In this document: positions 11,836-26,800 of the stretch, in pieces
How the letters are laid out: each line of letters begins with the position of its first letter
Numbering within the stretch: the first letter of the stretch is position 1
NCBI GenBank assembly: GCA_020055645.1
Contig: CM034549.1
Coordinates: 4,526,001 to 4,590,000, forward strand
Length of the DNA: 64,000 nt
DNA from: Tomocerus qinae
Taxonomy: Eukaryota > Arthropoda > Collembola > Entomobryomorpha > Tomoceridae
Direction of reading: 5' to 3'
Notes under the pieces: model-generated
The model's database searches: none
Seen by the model: only the letters and a program-made list of their open reading frames with translations
What the model was told of the DNA's origin: nothing
Translations under genes and position numbers: made by a program

Positions 11836-14800
11836 GTAAGTTACAAAATTCTATGCTTTTATCTTCCTCAATCCTTACGATACGTTGTTCTACTACGTAC
11901 ACCAACTCGTCTACTATCGGAAGTGGGAAGTATTCCTTTTTAGTTTCATGTAATTTGTATTAAGTGACAATTTGAAAAATTTTAATCTTTCCGTCACGAC
12001 AAGCATGAAGAAGATGTGCATTAATAGTATTAGTGTAGATTATTTTAATGGAAATTATGGACATATCTTATCCATCATCTGAAAATACTTTCGTCAACAA
12101 CATTGATAACAATTCCAGAGAAAGCAGACTTACGAATATCAGTACTTTTGGAAATTGAAATGTATAAATTCATCTAGAGTCAAAACATTTGGTATTGATT
12201 TGATCATCATCTTTCGTTAAGTGTGGTTTACCTATTAATGCAGAATAATATGATGTTCACGTTCGTAACTCATATTTTGTTCGTATAGTGATTTAAATAT
12301 AAAAAGTGCTGAAAGTAAAGGAGATATGCGTCAGATATGTGTGCCTACGCATATAGAAGAGATCAGGTTGTATACGGAAATGCGTTATGTTAGAAGGAGA
12401 ATAAAAACTAGTTACGTCAACTTTAGTAGTAGTTCTGTTATAAAGGAGGTTGCTGGAGAGTGCGATAACGTCGTAATGTAATGTTGGTAGGAAAGCCATA
12501 ACGATTACTATAAAAGTTGAGCGTGGAGCATTATCGATGGTTTAATCGGTCTTGAGAAGTTAGTTAGTATTTTACATTATTCGATTTCATTAGAGATCAT
12601 GTAGAAGTGGATGGTAAAGATGCGTGGACAAGAAAAAGCATAAACTGCAATTCTAGTCAAGGAAGTTGTCTAACTTATTGGTTTCCATTCCACGGTGGAC
12701 GTTTTTTAGGTTCTTTTGCGAAGTATTCCTTTAATGAGATGGTATTACTTTTTGTTAACCACGCTTTGCTATACCTCATCCTCTTGCTCCAATAAATACT
12801 TTCTTAATAGCTTTAGTTAAATGGACTGTCTCTACTTGGTACTTAGTAGATTTGATGAAATATAAATTATGCTATCGCTATAATAAATAGGTTTATAAAA
12901 AATAATATTACGTAATTATCTTAGCGACACGAATGCGTGTTATACTTAATAGATATTCAGGATTGGTAAATGGTTCATAAGGAAAATGGTGTAATAATTG
13001 AAAGTGTTTGTATGATACAGTTAAGATGGGTAAATATGCGATATAGTATAGCACTGTTGAGTGTTACATAATAAAAGTGAGGGTTGAGTTTAAGGCTGAT
13101 GAACCTTTAATTCACTCGACTCCGGAGAAAAAAGTTTCATGAAAGATCTTGATGACTTGCTTGGGTTGAGTTAAGTTAACTCTGTGACTGACTCGACTGA
13201 ATTCTTTTGGTCTCTTCTCTTGTCGACGTTTCTTTCGTATGTGGTTGATAGATACTGGAACTACGACTCATCCCATTCTTCTCTTGTGTTTATGCATGCT
13301 CCTATTCTGTGTTGCCTCCATCGCGTGCACTTTGTTAGTTATGTGCATGTAGGTAGAGTTTATACTGTGGACGGCGACTCTCTACACTCGCCTGGATTTC
13401 ATAGTCATAGATCTCCCGAGAGTTTTTGCGGAAAAGACAAGGCAGAACAGGCGGCTTCTCTTTTCCTTCAACTTGACGACAAGCCAGTGCAATTCTATTT
13501 GTTAAACGGAAGAGTTAAGGCTATGCTGTACAAGTTGACTATTAAATCTTTTATGCCTTGATAATCTTCTCTTTCTACATAATATACTTTGCAAGATTGT
13601 TTATTCCACTTCACTACTCCCTCCATCTTTCTATAATAATATTATTAGTGCCCCATTATTATAATATCTTATAGTCTGTGAACCATGCCCATTCAATATT
13701 CTAAAATCTCTACTGCTCCCCCTCTATATGCTATCACTATTTTGTGTTCTGAATTACTGTAGTCATTATTCAGTGAGATGACAATGAGTAATAATAATAA
13801 TTGTACGCTCAAGTAAGTATATGCAGAAGAGTGAATGGTTGTGGTTGGGGAAGGAAGACAAGGGAAATTCATAATTGAGTCATGTGGCTGTGAAGAAGGG
13901 TTCGAAATATCAATTAAGATCCCTTCATGTTCAATTCATTGTGTTGGACTCAGTTTGGCTCAGCCTCAGTTAAGTTGTTCACTTGAATTCAATTCATTTT
14001 CATCGAATCCAATTTTCTTAGACTTGTCTTCTCCTGTCTCCTTTCCGCTGGCAGATTTTTGCCCTCTTAATCAAACGAGGATCTCATTACTACTGCTGCG
14101 TGCACTTGACTACTAACGCACTATTGCAGAGGCTAATCTAATGAAATGGGAGATGGAAGGAAATAATGAGATGGTGTGCATCGATTGCTTTGGTTGTGAC
14201 AGTACAGATTACTATTGTCTGAAGATGCAGAGAAGATCCTCTCTCTAGTACCACTAAATATCTGCAATAATCTATACTTACCATGATGTACTCATTCATC
14301 CGAAGATACCCAAGTTTAAAATATTTAGTATTATACAGTCCGGACTGTATTTACATACATTATAGTAGTAGCTGAGTTGCAAATAATAATATATTCAGAG
14401 TTGGCTGAATCTCTTCTGGTTAGTTAGCCGAGAGAGTAGTGGATTCTGTCGGAGTGTAATCGTCTCTCGCAATATAAGCGAAAGGCAAGTCGGAGAAAAA
14501 ACTTGTAGAATGTTGAACATCGAGAAAGAGAGATTCAACTCCACTGGCAGAACCCATAAAACCTTCCTTCTTGTAAAAGTAAATAAACTGTTTGAGAAAC
14601 AACAAACAGGTTGAAATAGTCGAAAAATTGTTTCAAGAATTTAACACTGTGCGTTCAATTGCACTTGCATGTGATGTTTCTGTACTGACAAATGCATGTA
14701 TAAATACTTGCTCATTCTATTATTCCTTCTCTCAGATTGGTTAGACCTATTAGCATACCATACGCATACCACTATCGACTTTTCTAAGAAGCAGTTCTAA

Positions 14801-17800
14801 ATCCACAATGCAGTATACTGGACTGACACTGACAATGAATACCCAAGTTTGTTTGTTGCCAGTGCAAGTGTGTTGTCCTGACTTAATAGTCAAGTCGTTG
14901 CTTCTGGTCTCGTTATGTTATCGTGCAGTCTCTAATGCATAGGTTATATCACAGAAATTACTTATGGTACATTTACATGATGGATGATTGGCAGAAGCGG
15001 GCAGAGTAATTGTAAGGTAAGCTCAATTCTGCCAGATCAGACAGATTTAGTCTATAGCCACTTACTGTTACTATTCCTATAGTTTTATATAAGCTTACGA
15101 AATGTTAAAGAATGATTGAACTGGGTTTATTGTCTTGACGAAAGAACATTATGGAAATTACAGTGGAGTTGGTCTGAGATGATGAGACTTACTTAGAAAT
15201 GAATTCAAATGGAAATTATGAGTAATATAATTTTATTTTAGCCTCAGTTGGCACTTGCTCTCTCGTCAATCATAAAAATAGTGGATTCTTTGTGAGTAAG
15301 AGAAGGCAGGTACTACTAGGTAAGTAGTAGGCACTGACAGCCATTATTTTCTATTTGCTTTATCTTCTGATTAGTGAATCTGTTGTTGGATTAGCATTTT
15401 CTAGTAGGTAAATGTAACAGTATACATGGACCTGATGATTTGTGGTAGTATGTTAAAAGAGAGAAACTGGACTCTTATTACTTACACTTACTTGGCATGC
15501 TCATTGGCTCTAAGTATGAAACATGAACAAGTTCATCATTAAATCTTGAACATTTTTATTACTAAACTAACAATGCGAGTTGAAGTAGGTATATAATAAT
15601 ATTTTATCGTACTATAATACTAATCTATATATATTCACTATCATTATTTTCATTAATCTCTTAAGACTAAGAAGGAACCAGAAATGGCTTATCTCTATGT
15701 AGAGGGTTGGAGAGGTCGAACTATGATATATTCTATATGAGTTATTAGTATAGTTTAAAATAACATTAAATTGTGGATTATACTAGTTACTGTTACAATT
15801 ACAAGATAGTACTTCATAAGGACATGATAAATGTTATACTTATCTTACTTTACTTATTGCTGTTTTGTTATTGTTAATCAGCAGAGTTTTTCCTTTTTCT
15901 GTTTCTAAATGAAATTCGTGAAACATTGAACTATTTATTAAAATGAAATCAACGCAGTTATAAATTAACATTACATGACAGTAAGCAGCTGTGAACCAAT
16001 CTGCAAAAGATAACCAACTCTCAGTTCACATTCACAATTAATAAGTGCAGCATGGTATACAGTTGGCCTTGCTCCCCTATAAATTATTAAGAAAAGGCCA
16101 TTCCAGCGGTAGAATTCTCTAAAGTTAATCATTCATGACATTTTTATATCATTTATGATATGACGACGGAGTTTTTATTATGATTAAAAACAAAAGTTGA
16201 AATTACAGCTAGTGGTCTGTCAACATAATATTTGGCTTTTCTATTCACATACTGTGCAAACTGTACAAAGATGGAATTAATTTTAGCGTGACTATGACTG
16301 GTGTAGTTGGTTTGAAAATGAGAACAGATTGTCCTTATGTGTAGAATAAAATTACCAACTCCTCTAATGCTAGTTTTTATAAGATTTAATTTTGCATTAT
16401 GTTTCGCTAGACCCGTACCCATTAGCTGATCTGATTTCATTACATTTTTTACATGAGTAACACGATCACCATTTACTTAGATAGAACATACAACTGCGTC
16501 ATGCAATATATGCATGCATTTTATTTCACTCAATTCTCAATGTAGTGCGACTGTTTTGTTGATGAGAGCGAGGAAATAATGAAAGGATAATGTAAGATTC
16601 TGTTTATATAGCCATGGAACATTTTGATATGCTCTTGGAAGTATCAACTTGGACTGTTTTTATTTTACACATTCTGTTTGTCCCTGGATCGTGTTTTTCC
16701 TCTCGTATTTATTTCACGGTTCGTTGTTTATAGTTTACGGTTTAGTGCTTGTGATGATGAGGACGAAGATGTTCGTGGTAATGCAATGCTTTCTTGTCTG
16801 TTCCGATGTAATCTTCCTGTCCCTCAGTCCCTGAGCAAATTGTGCAGTTTTGCTTGGTTTGGCTAAATTCAGCTCACTCATTCTCTTTCTGCTGTATAGT
16901 ATAGCAGTCAACAGAGGAACTCTTGATATAAATACACATTATTATCTTCATCACATTTCTTTAATGTAACAAGACTGTGTCTGTCTTATGAGCTGAGTAA
17001 ATAAATTTACGAAACTGCTACATAGTAACTAAGTACATGTTTATAGTATGTACCGTTCCAGTAATTACAGAGCGAGATAGTATCAAGTGTAGCAGTACAC
17101 TATAGCTAATCTAAAGATAGTTATTTGTGGTCTGTGATGATGATGATGATAAATGTGACATATTGAAGAAGCACGGAGTGTAAATTCACACACTCTAATA
17201 TTGCAGCATTGCATTACATGCTGTCATTTGATGGGACAGTCCGTTGGGCCCATGAACATCTGTGAATTTGATTACTATGCTATAGTACAACTAAATATTA
17301 GTTGCTAGTATCTACATAAATGGTAAAACAGAAGTCACAAGCATTTTCAGTCGAAACAAAGCAAGCAGCACTTGGAATATTATAATTCTATGTTATTCAA
17401 GCTGTCATGAAATGAGGATAAAAATAATCCTACTACTACGACTTACTTATTTTAATGCCGTAACGTCCGTCTTAACACTTGAACCATGTGGTGGGGTAGA
17501 TTTATCATAATTGTGATAAAATATTACTGCATGTTACGAAAGACATAAAAATCCCTTACGTTAATCACCTACGACGGAAAAGTATAGAGTGCAAAGACGT
17601 AATATTTAATACGATTTACATATAATTTTCATTGATTTTTGTATCGAGTCGTGTTGAATTGTAAAATCTGGCTTAAGGGAAAATTGTATGCTCATTCATA
17701 AAAATACATGTGGATGAACTGCCCGTATTAATCGAGTGGGTAGTGTACTACTTATGTTTGAAGAGTGGGCTTATTATTTAACTAGTAATAGGCCCGTTCT

Positions 17801-20800
17801 CCGAACGGGAAATGGGTAACCCCTTAATAGGGACGGTAGATCATGAGTATGCATTATGCATTAAAAAAAAGTATGAAAATTAACAGATTAAAATGTTTAA
17901 AAAACTGCATTGCTACAATATCCTACGGACGGGAAACCACATACAATATTTATCGAATCAACATAATAATAGTGAACCAAATTCAACATGATTTAACTAA
18001 CCAGCGAAATTAAAGTAAATGTTTGAAGTCCTTTCATCAGCACCTGATTTTCATTATATTATTATTGATATTATATGGAGATAATAACGTAGATATCGAT
18101 ATAGTTCCGTCTATCAAAATAATTCCGTGTAATACAATTTTAAGTCACCCCGTCACTTTACATCACCCGCGTCATTTTACATTACCCCATCATTGTAAAT
18201 AGACGTCATTTTAAATAACCCAGTCATGCGTCATTTTAAATAGACGTAATTGTAAATACACTTCATTGTAAATGACAGTGCCGCAGCCTGGGGTGTTCAG
18301 GCGCCCGCCCCCCAAAAAATCGAAGAAAAAAAAGGAATTTTTGCCTTAAAACCCAAAATTTTTTCATATTTTCACTTATAGTTTGTTAAATAGACGTCAT
18401 TGTAAATGACCCCGTCATTTTAAATAGACGTTATTGTAAATGATCCCGTCATTTTAAATAGACGTCATTGTAAATGAGCCCGTCATTTTAAATAACCCCG
18501 TCGTTTTAAATAATTTCGTCGTTTAGAATCACCCCTTCATTTTGAATAACCCCGTTGTTTTAAATCTATAAACGTCATTTAAAAAATGTCGTCATTTTAA
18601 ATAACCTCGTCATTTTAAACATTCCTGTCATTTTAAATAATCTCTTTATTTTAAATATTCCCGTCATCTTACATATTCACGTCATTTTCACCTCTTCATT
18701 TTAAGTAGCTCTGTTATTTTAATTAGCTACTACTATTTTAATCGTCCTCGTTATTTCTGTCTATTTTATTACCCCGTTACATTAACTAACCAATACTATG
18801 TCAAGTCAAGCCAACCTATTCAATCCACAACCAAACGATACGAACTATATAAACATTGCCTTGCTATTAATAGTTTGACTCCGCTGCGGTCGCCCCGTTC
18901 GAGGTGAAAGGGACACTAATCCCTTTACATGGCGGAGGCCTGCCTGCTTAAAGAGTAGGACTTTGTCAAATTTTTGAAATTCACTGGCAAAATATTTTCT
19001 ACTAAAAAATAAAAAACTGGAGTGGCTACCGTCTTCATTATTAAGTCGAGTAGGTCAGGAAGAAGTTTGGTAAAGATCGGGTGAAAACTGTAGGAGGAGT
19101 ATTTGAACAAAACGTGACAGATCGGGGCGATTTCTCCCACTCCTTCAATGTTAAAATTCGAAATTCAAAAAATCATAAAACGATTTCTATGAAAGATATC
19201 GTTTTGAAACTTGAGGTTTGGGGTTCTGACTATGATATGAACATCCAGTAAAAATTTGAAAGTCGTAGATTGATGTTAAAGGGGAAATGAATTGCTATTA
19301 TTATATAGATTGTAGATAGCCTGGGAAAAAGGAGGGTCGAAGTGGTGTGCTGAAAGCTTAAAGTGTACTTAGATAGTTACTGTTTATTCGGAAACAAGAA
19401 TAACAACTTTCGGCTCATTACCAGCTCATTGTTGTCCAGTCTTGTCTGTCTGTCTTGTTTCTTGTCTTATTTCACTTGACTTCCCCGTTAGCCTATGTTA
19501 TGGCAATTACATTTAAGATTGTATTAATGAGGCAACTGTTTACTAGAAACAGACACTACATTGAATATAACAATGCTGACTATGCATAGAGATTAAGAGT
19601 AGTAAGTCAAGGCTTTTGACATATTCGTCTCGCTCATATTGTCTTGCTTAAGTGAATGGATACTAATACATGACTAATAAGACAAGCTAGAGCCTTATTT
19701 CTTGTATTTATTATAAATGAAGAGAGGATTCGTGTATGGATGAATACATTTTCAGTTCCAAAGTGTTCAAAAGGATGGATTAGTCAGGAAGAGTCAATCT
19801 AGTTGATTGTGTCATGTGAGTCAAGAAGGGCCAAGTTAGTAGCAGCTATACAAAGGAGAAGGAGGCGGGTTCGACTGGAGAACAGTTGGCTTGTCTTATG
19901 ACTTTAGTTATTTTAGCTATATACGTAGTTAAATTTATCAAATTAGCTAGTACGAGAGGACGGATTGGACCATATGCTTCATGTTAATGTCTCGTTTTCG
20001 TATTTAACTGCTTATATTAGCTGATTGAGGAGCGTCGTATATCTATGTGTAAATGTACACCCCAGCAGTATCGATTCCTGCAACTATCATCCAGTAAGTA
20101 GATACGATAATGCAGTAGTTCTATTGTCTTCAGTATAAATAGCCTTATAGGTGGATGTGTAAGTGGCAGAGTGTCTATTTCTAATTCTCAGTCAGTGACA
20201 GAGTAGACACATACACACTGCCTGTCACTCTGTTTCTACGCCAGTAGTAAGTAAGTAGTATCTGTTATCAGTTTTATGAGCAAACCGAGCATGTTATAAT
20301 GGGAGGACATGCTATTAATGTATAACAGTGTAGAAAGGACATAGTAATCCATCTGCCTCTTCCATTTATATACAGCTTTAGTGTGCCAGAAGCTTAGTTG
20401 ATTTTACTTTGCTTGTTTTAGTTTAGTTACTAGTTGCCACCTCGCTTGTATTTGATGTGTGAACAGAAAAGCTGAGCTGTTGCTGTGTCTCTATGTACAT
20501 GTGGTGTGGCTGTTGTCGATAAGGTGAAAGAATAATATTGTAGTCAAGCCCAAAGCAGGCTTACGACAAAATGAATTGATATGCCCTGTCTATATTTTCA
20601 TGGAAGCAAGGAACTAACTTGTTTCAAGAAGGCAGACAAGGAAAAAGACTGTTTACATTTATTGTGCACACGTAGCCAACTGAGCTCTATTGTATTTCCT
20701 ATGACACATAGCATTTTGCATCGAGATAAAGCTACAGTGAGCAAAAAAGCTAATCCCTAAGCAAACTACAAACGATAATGGTGAACTAGACCCTGACTTT

Positions 20801-23800
20801 GAAAACTTTGTCTACTTATATAATGAGAGCGGATATATGCATCGTTTAATGTATGAATTCTATTTGTACAGGAGAATATGAAATGTATGTACGTGCATTC
20901 TGACATAAGTATTTCTATTATGTATACGTGCTGTTCGAAAGTTTCTTATTAATTTATGTAAAAAAGTCTGTCTGAGTCAAGTGGAGAGAGTATGATACAA
21001 CCTCCCAAATCGATTTCCAGATTTCAAGGTGTATGAATCCTCTTCTTAATAGAGTGTAATGGTAGGCTTTGGGAAAGAGGCTCTTTGTGAAGGTGAAGGG
21101 CAGTAGATTAGGCTGAAAAGAAGATTTAACTAGAGAGGAAGGGAGTCCTTTGTTGCTTTTGATGATTTTGCACTGCAGGTGAGTTTAAATAAATTACCTC
21201 GTCTTTGTGTGCGAGTATCAGTACTTTAGCTAGAGTCGTCTTTGTGCATAGAGCTGCAGTATTTGTACTTACACCCTACAACTCACTATTACGATACTTT
21301 GATGGAGTAACAAAGGAAAGCATGGACGTAGAGAAAATTTTTAATATAAGTAATGATAGTTGTGTAATAAAGAGCAGTATGTGTATAATAAAGTTTCCTT
21401 TTTAGTAGTTTGAGTGCAGTTCTGTGCCTATAGGTACATAGGCATTGCAACTTGTACGTGTGTATGCAATCTTGAAGAAAAAAATAATTTCGTCTACGCT
21501 TCTTTCTGCGTGACTGTGTATAAGTTGAAAGAATAATTCCATTCTGGTCCATAATAGAATGTATGTGCAGATGGAAGAATGAAGACCTAGACCCTGAAGT
21601 TCTTATGCTAGGGAACATTAGCACAATCGTTGGTATATTTGTAGCGAGAGAGATGCACTCACGCAATTCTTGCTTTGTAAGCAGTTTTTTATGGTAGTCA
21701 AGTCAAAGTCATTTGAGAAGAGATTCATAGGAGATACGTACAAGTTTGCAGTTTGAGTTGGAATTGGGAGGAGAAGAATTACAGAGAGACAATCAGAGAG
21801 AGGAAAAAGTTGCGGGGAAAAGTTGCGCTCGACTACACTAAAGCAATGTAAAGTAATGTAACTCGACATTCACTCACATCGTAAGATAATTTTTGCATAG
21901 ATAAGGAACCAAGATAATTGGTTTTGGCAGCTGTAAACCTCGGCTTCCTTCCAACTCATCCCACCCATCCCAATATCAATATCAGTCAAACAAAGCAAAG
22001 CGACTTAAGTGAGTCTTCTTCGGCAAATTTCAGAGTTGCGAAGAAACGGTGTTTGCTTTACTCTGCTTTGTCGTGTCTTGTCTCAACTGACATGCATGCT
22101 AGAGACATCATAATATGAGCAAACAAGACAAGAGAGGATCCACTAACAGTAACACTCATCTTAACAGCCCAATCTCAGATACATACATTATGTAAACTTT
22201 CTTGGACGCAGAGGTAAACTCTTCAGACATTCCTAGATAAAGAGAGTAATCTGATGGTTCTGGATAAATTCGGCGAACACTGGATACACATACTATACTG
22301 TTACCTAAGTAAACATAAATTCTCTTTGGAGGTAGACTAGAGAGCTACTCAGATCCACTGACACTGAATTGAATGAACGGTATGCGCCCATTCACTACAA
22401 AACTATGTATCAGATTTGGAACTAAGTATGCTCTATATTGAAGAGATCCGTTTCGTCCTCTCTTTTTTGGCTGGCTGGAATGAGATTACGAACTGTTTGG
22501 CTTTTCGGTACAGTGTTAACAAGAAAATGTTATAAACAAAGAAAGAGCTTCCATCTCAGCTCACTAGAATCTCATATCGATAAGTATTATAAGATTACTA
22601 CTTTTCAAGTCGGGAAGTGGCTATACAGTTGTTAGTTCCATTATAACAGATTGGCCCCTTTTGCTTATTAGTTCTCATCATCCCATCCAAATTTGGTGTG
22701 AGGAATTTTCTGTATGGAAGGATTCTTGAACACCCAGAGTGAGGAGTTAAGTTAGGGAAGCTACCCATTAAATTCATTCCATCACGGGATGCCCTTTTCT
22801 TTTAGGTCCAGTTAAAGTCACTGTAAGTGCTTATACTATTATCATGCTGGTTAGTTCTAGATAAGATTATTGGATTGAATATACTAATAGTAGTTTGAGG
22901 CTCATTTAGTTAGTATGAGGGATGAAGTAGTTGTAGAGAAGTAAAGTTACAACGTGTAGTTAAAATATTTCGGCTCCGTTTTGTTAGTGTTACTTGTACG
23001 TTTATTTATGTACATTGCTGTGCATTGTAAAGTTGTTTCTACCCAGCATTAGTATGCTTTGTCCTTTTGGAAGAATTAGAATTTAGTTGGATGCAGTTAT
23101 AAAAGTAATGACAATGAGGGAGGGAGGAAGAATAGGAAAGGTTCTTAGGTTAAGTCAACTTGATATAGTAGCACGTAAGAATTATGCTTGATATATCGCA
23201 TCACATCGTGTCGGAAAGATAAACTAGACGAAAACAGAAGTATTTAAACTTGCTTTATGACTCTTGGAAATTCCTGTTGTCTTGTCAAGTTGTTTTGTGG
23301 CTCTTTTTCAAGGTATTCCGAAAAGGACAAACAAGGCGGTGTGTGGTGCTCTGGGCCTTGTCTTGTTAACTTTAAGAATAGGTCCGAGTTCACCAAATAC
23401 CTTTTCCTAATTCTGTCCTGCATAATCTCAAATCTCCTTACCCACTGTCTGACTTTATGAATGAATTTACTCATTCGTGCGGAAAGATTTCTTTGATACT
23501 TCATGAACATACCTAAAGTCTAAGCACTAAACTAAATCAATCTATTTACTTCAAGGTCGCCACTTTGGAATTCACGAGAATGAAAAATATTGAATAATAT
23601 TTTGGTGACATTTTTGAGAATTGAGTCATTCAGGTTTAAAAACTATTTGTATGGAATTCATTACGCACTCGAAGGAAAATTAATGTCGACATTGGTATGT
23701 ACATAATATGAGGTCGGTAGATTGCGAGGTGCTAAGAATGTTTATTCATGGCAATGGAATTTATGACTAAGCTATTTAAGACACAAAAATATTACAGTAA

Positions 23801-26800
23801 CAGTAACTACACTGTTAAATATTAGTTAGGACGACAGAAATGAGAGCAAGATACTATTTGAGTACTATTTTGAAATTACTAATTACTTAGTTTTAGTAGC
23901 GGGAATTGTATTAACTTACATCTGTATGTATGAAGCAACTTTTTGAAACTTAGTAGACAGTAAACTGCAGCATTGGACAGTTTTTGTGTCACCTCTATTT
24001 AATTCTAAAGCACGATTTTCTCGTGTCGCATATAAATGAGTGAATGCATTGTAAAGTACATGCGTGGTAATAGTGGAATGACCAAATAGGCTGTAACTCT
24101 CCTGCAATTACTGGTACCCTAAGGACACGGTATTTACTATTGATATTTATGTTTATGTGCGTCTCGCACTTGAAATCGTGTCCTGGCGGCTCTGTCCTGT
24201 TTTTATCTGAGGGGTGCATGGAATTACATCTCACTGAGGTGAAGTGCATAATGCATGATTCCATTCCTACGTGCATATTGCTATGTGCATAATATAACTT
24301 AGTAATTTAGTTTTGTTGATACACGGATGTTTTTCCGAGTCCAAAAATTCTCCTTAGAATCTTTACCTAAATTAATACTGACTCATTGGAATCTTGGGTC
24401 ACACGTCAAATTACAATTTAAGCACAAAATGTATAAATATTGAATATTTAATTTACAGGTAAAGCTATATTAATATTTATTATTGTGACAAAGTTATGTA
24501 ATCGGTAAATAGTCGTGGAATCATTTCTTACAAAATTCAAGTAAAGTTTGTCAGGTCTCGTTAGCCGCCTGCAGCCAGCGTTCAAGTCCCCAGTTAAGTC
24601 AAGGCAGGTTATTTCCAGCTAAGAAAAAGACAAGACAAGACACTAATAATAATATATTGTTATTTCATGGCTTGACAGACGCACTTTGTGTGTGATACTG
24701 GGAAACGAGATGTGGATCGTGCTTATAGTTATTTTTATGTGTACTTGCTGTAGATTGTTAGTAAGCAAGCACAACAGGCCTACTATATCTTCCTTATAGA
24801 AATGGTGCGTTTAAATATATATAGAAATAGACAGAGTGCAAGTGCATGTTACAGGAAATACGACGTGCACTTGATTCCAAGTCAACATTTATTATTAATG
24901 AGCGAGAAATGCAAGAAGCGACACTTGTGGGGCTGGCTCTGACTTTGGTCTTTCAGGAGGGAAGGGAGCACGATGCTGTTTCGGAAGATAAGTGATAAGA
25001 CATGGCCGAGTCGAGCCGTGTGTCAAGATAAGGTTAACAATAAACACGGAGCATGCAGTGCTAACAGAAATACTGTAAAAATGTATTGTAACAAGGCAAT
25101 AGTAAGTTAAACCAACTATTCCACTTCACTTGATTCATATATATTCATACACAGATATCAGAGTACTATTTTTATGCAGCTTGAACTATATTGTTTGTGG
25201 GGAAAGGTTTGTGTTATATAATACATATACTTTAATGATCATTCCCTACTAAGCTTGCTTGTAGGGCATATGAGGATTGTCATATTTAATGTGGCCGACT
25301 GACTGTTACTGTTGCAGTTGTATTTGTTTATTATAATCCATTGTGCATAGATAGATAGCCAACCTTCCTATCAATTCTTGTATTGGAGGTGTGTATGAAG
25401 GAGAAAATAAAATATAAGGATGTCAAAGGACATAACGATGCGACACGAATTGAGAGAATAAGGTGGGTGCATAAAATAACTAGTTGACTTGCCGTAGTTT
25501 TTTATGTGTGAGAATTGGGAAGGAGGAGAGTTACGGGAAAGAATATGTACTCAAGTTGACTAAGGATTGTCTCCACTTGAATAGTAATACACTTCACAGT
25601 CTTTTTTCTCCTTTCTATACATAAGGAGCTGTGAAAAAGCTAAAGCTCATAAATAAGTAACGTAAAATAAAGATACACTTTTCTTTCTTCTCCTTCGTAC
25701 TTAGCTCATTGTTAGCTTAAGTTAGCCAAAGGAATCCAAACCAAAGCAATATTATATTCTGAATAAGCTCCCGTATATATTTCTATGCCTATTATACATA
25801 CCTATACATACTTTATATACTTTAACTGCTATAAGTTGGTTTAGTTTGCTCTTTTTCTCCCCCACCCAGCATCGCATCACATCACATCACTTTTCCTATT
25901 TCTTCCCTAAAAGGATCCGTTTATGGAGCGAGAAACTGAACAGGGAGATGGGACAGTGGAGAGAAGGAAGAAACTCGGGCTAAGAAGCGGAGGAAGGAAT
26001 AAAATAACAAGATGAAAACAAGGGTAGGCAAGGCAAAGAAAAGATAGTAAAAGACGCACACTGAGAATTTAACTTGTTTTCCCTATTATACTATTACCGT
26101 GCATGGCTATTAAAAGTAGCATCCGTGGAAATGCTACTGTAACACCTAAATAGAGCTTGCTACTGCCAGATATTTATAGAGGGGGTGTATCTGGAGTATA
26201 GTAGATTTATATTGTATAGTACTATAATAGAAGGAGGTTGTGCAACTGCCCAGTTGGTTTTATTTCCGTGGTTAAGGTCCTGTGAAAAATAGTCACGGAG
26301 GAAAAAAAGCTCGCATAAAAGATGCACGAGGAGGAAAATAGGGAGTGAATGGCAATGGATTGCTCTTCAGCATATAAGTATGACTGTGAATGTAGCTACC
26401 TATGCATGTAATGCAATGTAATGCATAAGAACTCTATTATTGTGTTTTATGTCCATTCATCTTTCGCTATTCACGTATAGAGCAAGTTTCTTTCATAAGG
26501 CAACTACTTTGATATGAAGTTGTAATACTATTTCATTTTATGATGTGGTAAATTGGTGAATAGATGGGATGAGGTTATCGTCTGAGAGGGTTGAGTCATA
26601 GGAATTCTATTTTAGTAATAGCCCTCTGACACAGTATGTACGAATTCTGCATTGTGGAGGTCATCATGACATCATATCATAAATGAAGAGCGAAATAAAA
26701 TAAAAATCGATTTCTAGATGGACAACACAAAGAGCAAGACAATATTTTTCTCGGCATTTCTACAATTGTGTAGATGAGAGGAAAAAGTTTGGAGTTTGGA

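Larger units (their letters stand above)
11836..17778. other. Intron 1, first part: non-coding
   Basis: AT-rich intronic sequence. An open frame at 13184-13561 (125 codons, plus strand) has no recognisable domain and no flanking coding exons. An 18-bp perfect palindrome lies at 14333-14350 and a short TGA microsatellite at 17134-17150. No other structure was recognised. Confidence 0.6.
17779..19312. mobile_element. Degraded non-autonomous mobile element with internal short-repeat array
   Basis: The left end begins TAACTAGTAATAGGCCCG and forms a hairpin (CCCGTTC, TCC, GAACGGG; 17793-17809). The right end reads TTGCTATTATTATATAGAT. ACTAGT followed by a CCCG...CGGG hairpin at one end and a TATTA..ATAGAT tail at the other is typical of dispersed non-autonomous repeats in arthropod and other invertebrate genomes. 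Near the right end (about 19065-19095) GGTAAAGATCGGGTGAAAAC resembles the AAAATCGG...-type segment of such repeats, recalled from general knowledge. No coding capacity was seen. Exact ends are approximate; no target duplication was confirmed. The class (RTE/SINE-like or other) cannot be decided without copies for alignment. Confidence 0.55.

Noticed and set aside
13184..13561. 125-codon open frame in intron 1
   Set aside because: No recognisable domain, no linked exons, and its length is within what chance can give over 64 kb and six frames.
21289..21666. 125-codon minus-strand open frame
   Set aside because: Basic, Thr/His/Tyr-rich product with no motif; no supporting gene structure.
24560..24592. 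Possible tRNA or SINE B-box (GTTCAAGTC) after GCCGCCTGCAGCC
   Set aside because: No acceptable A-box at the right distance and the T-arm does not pair properly.
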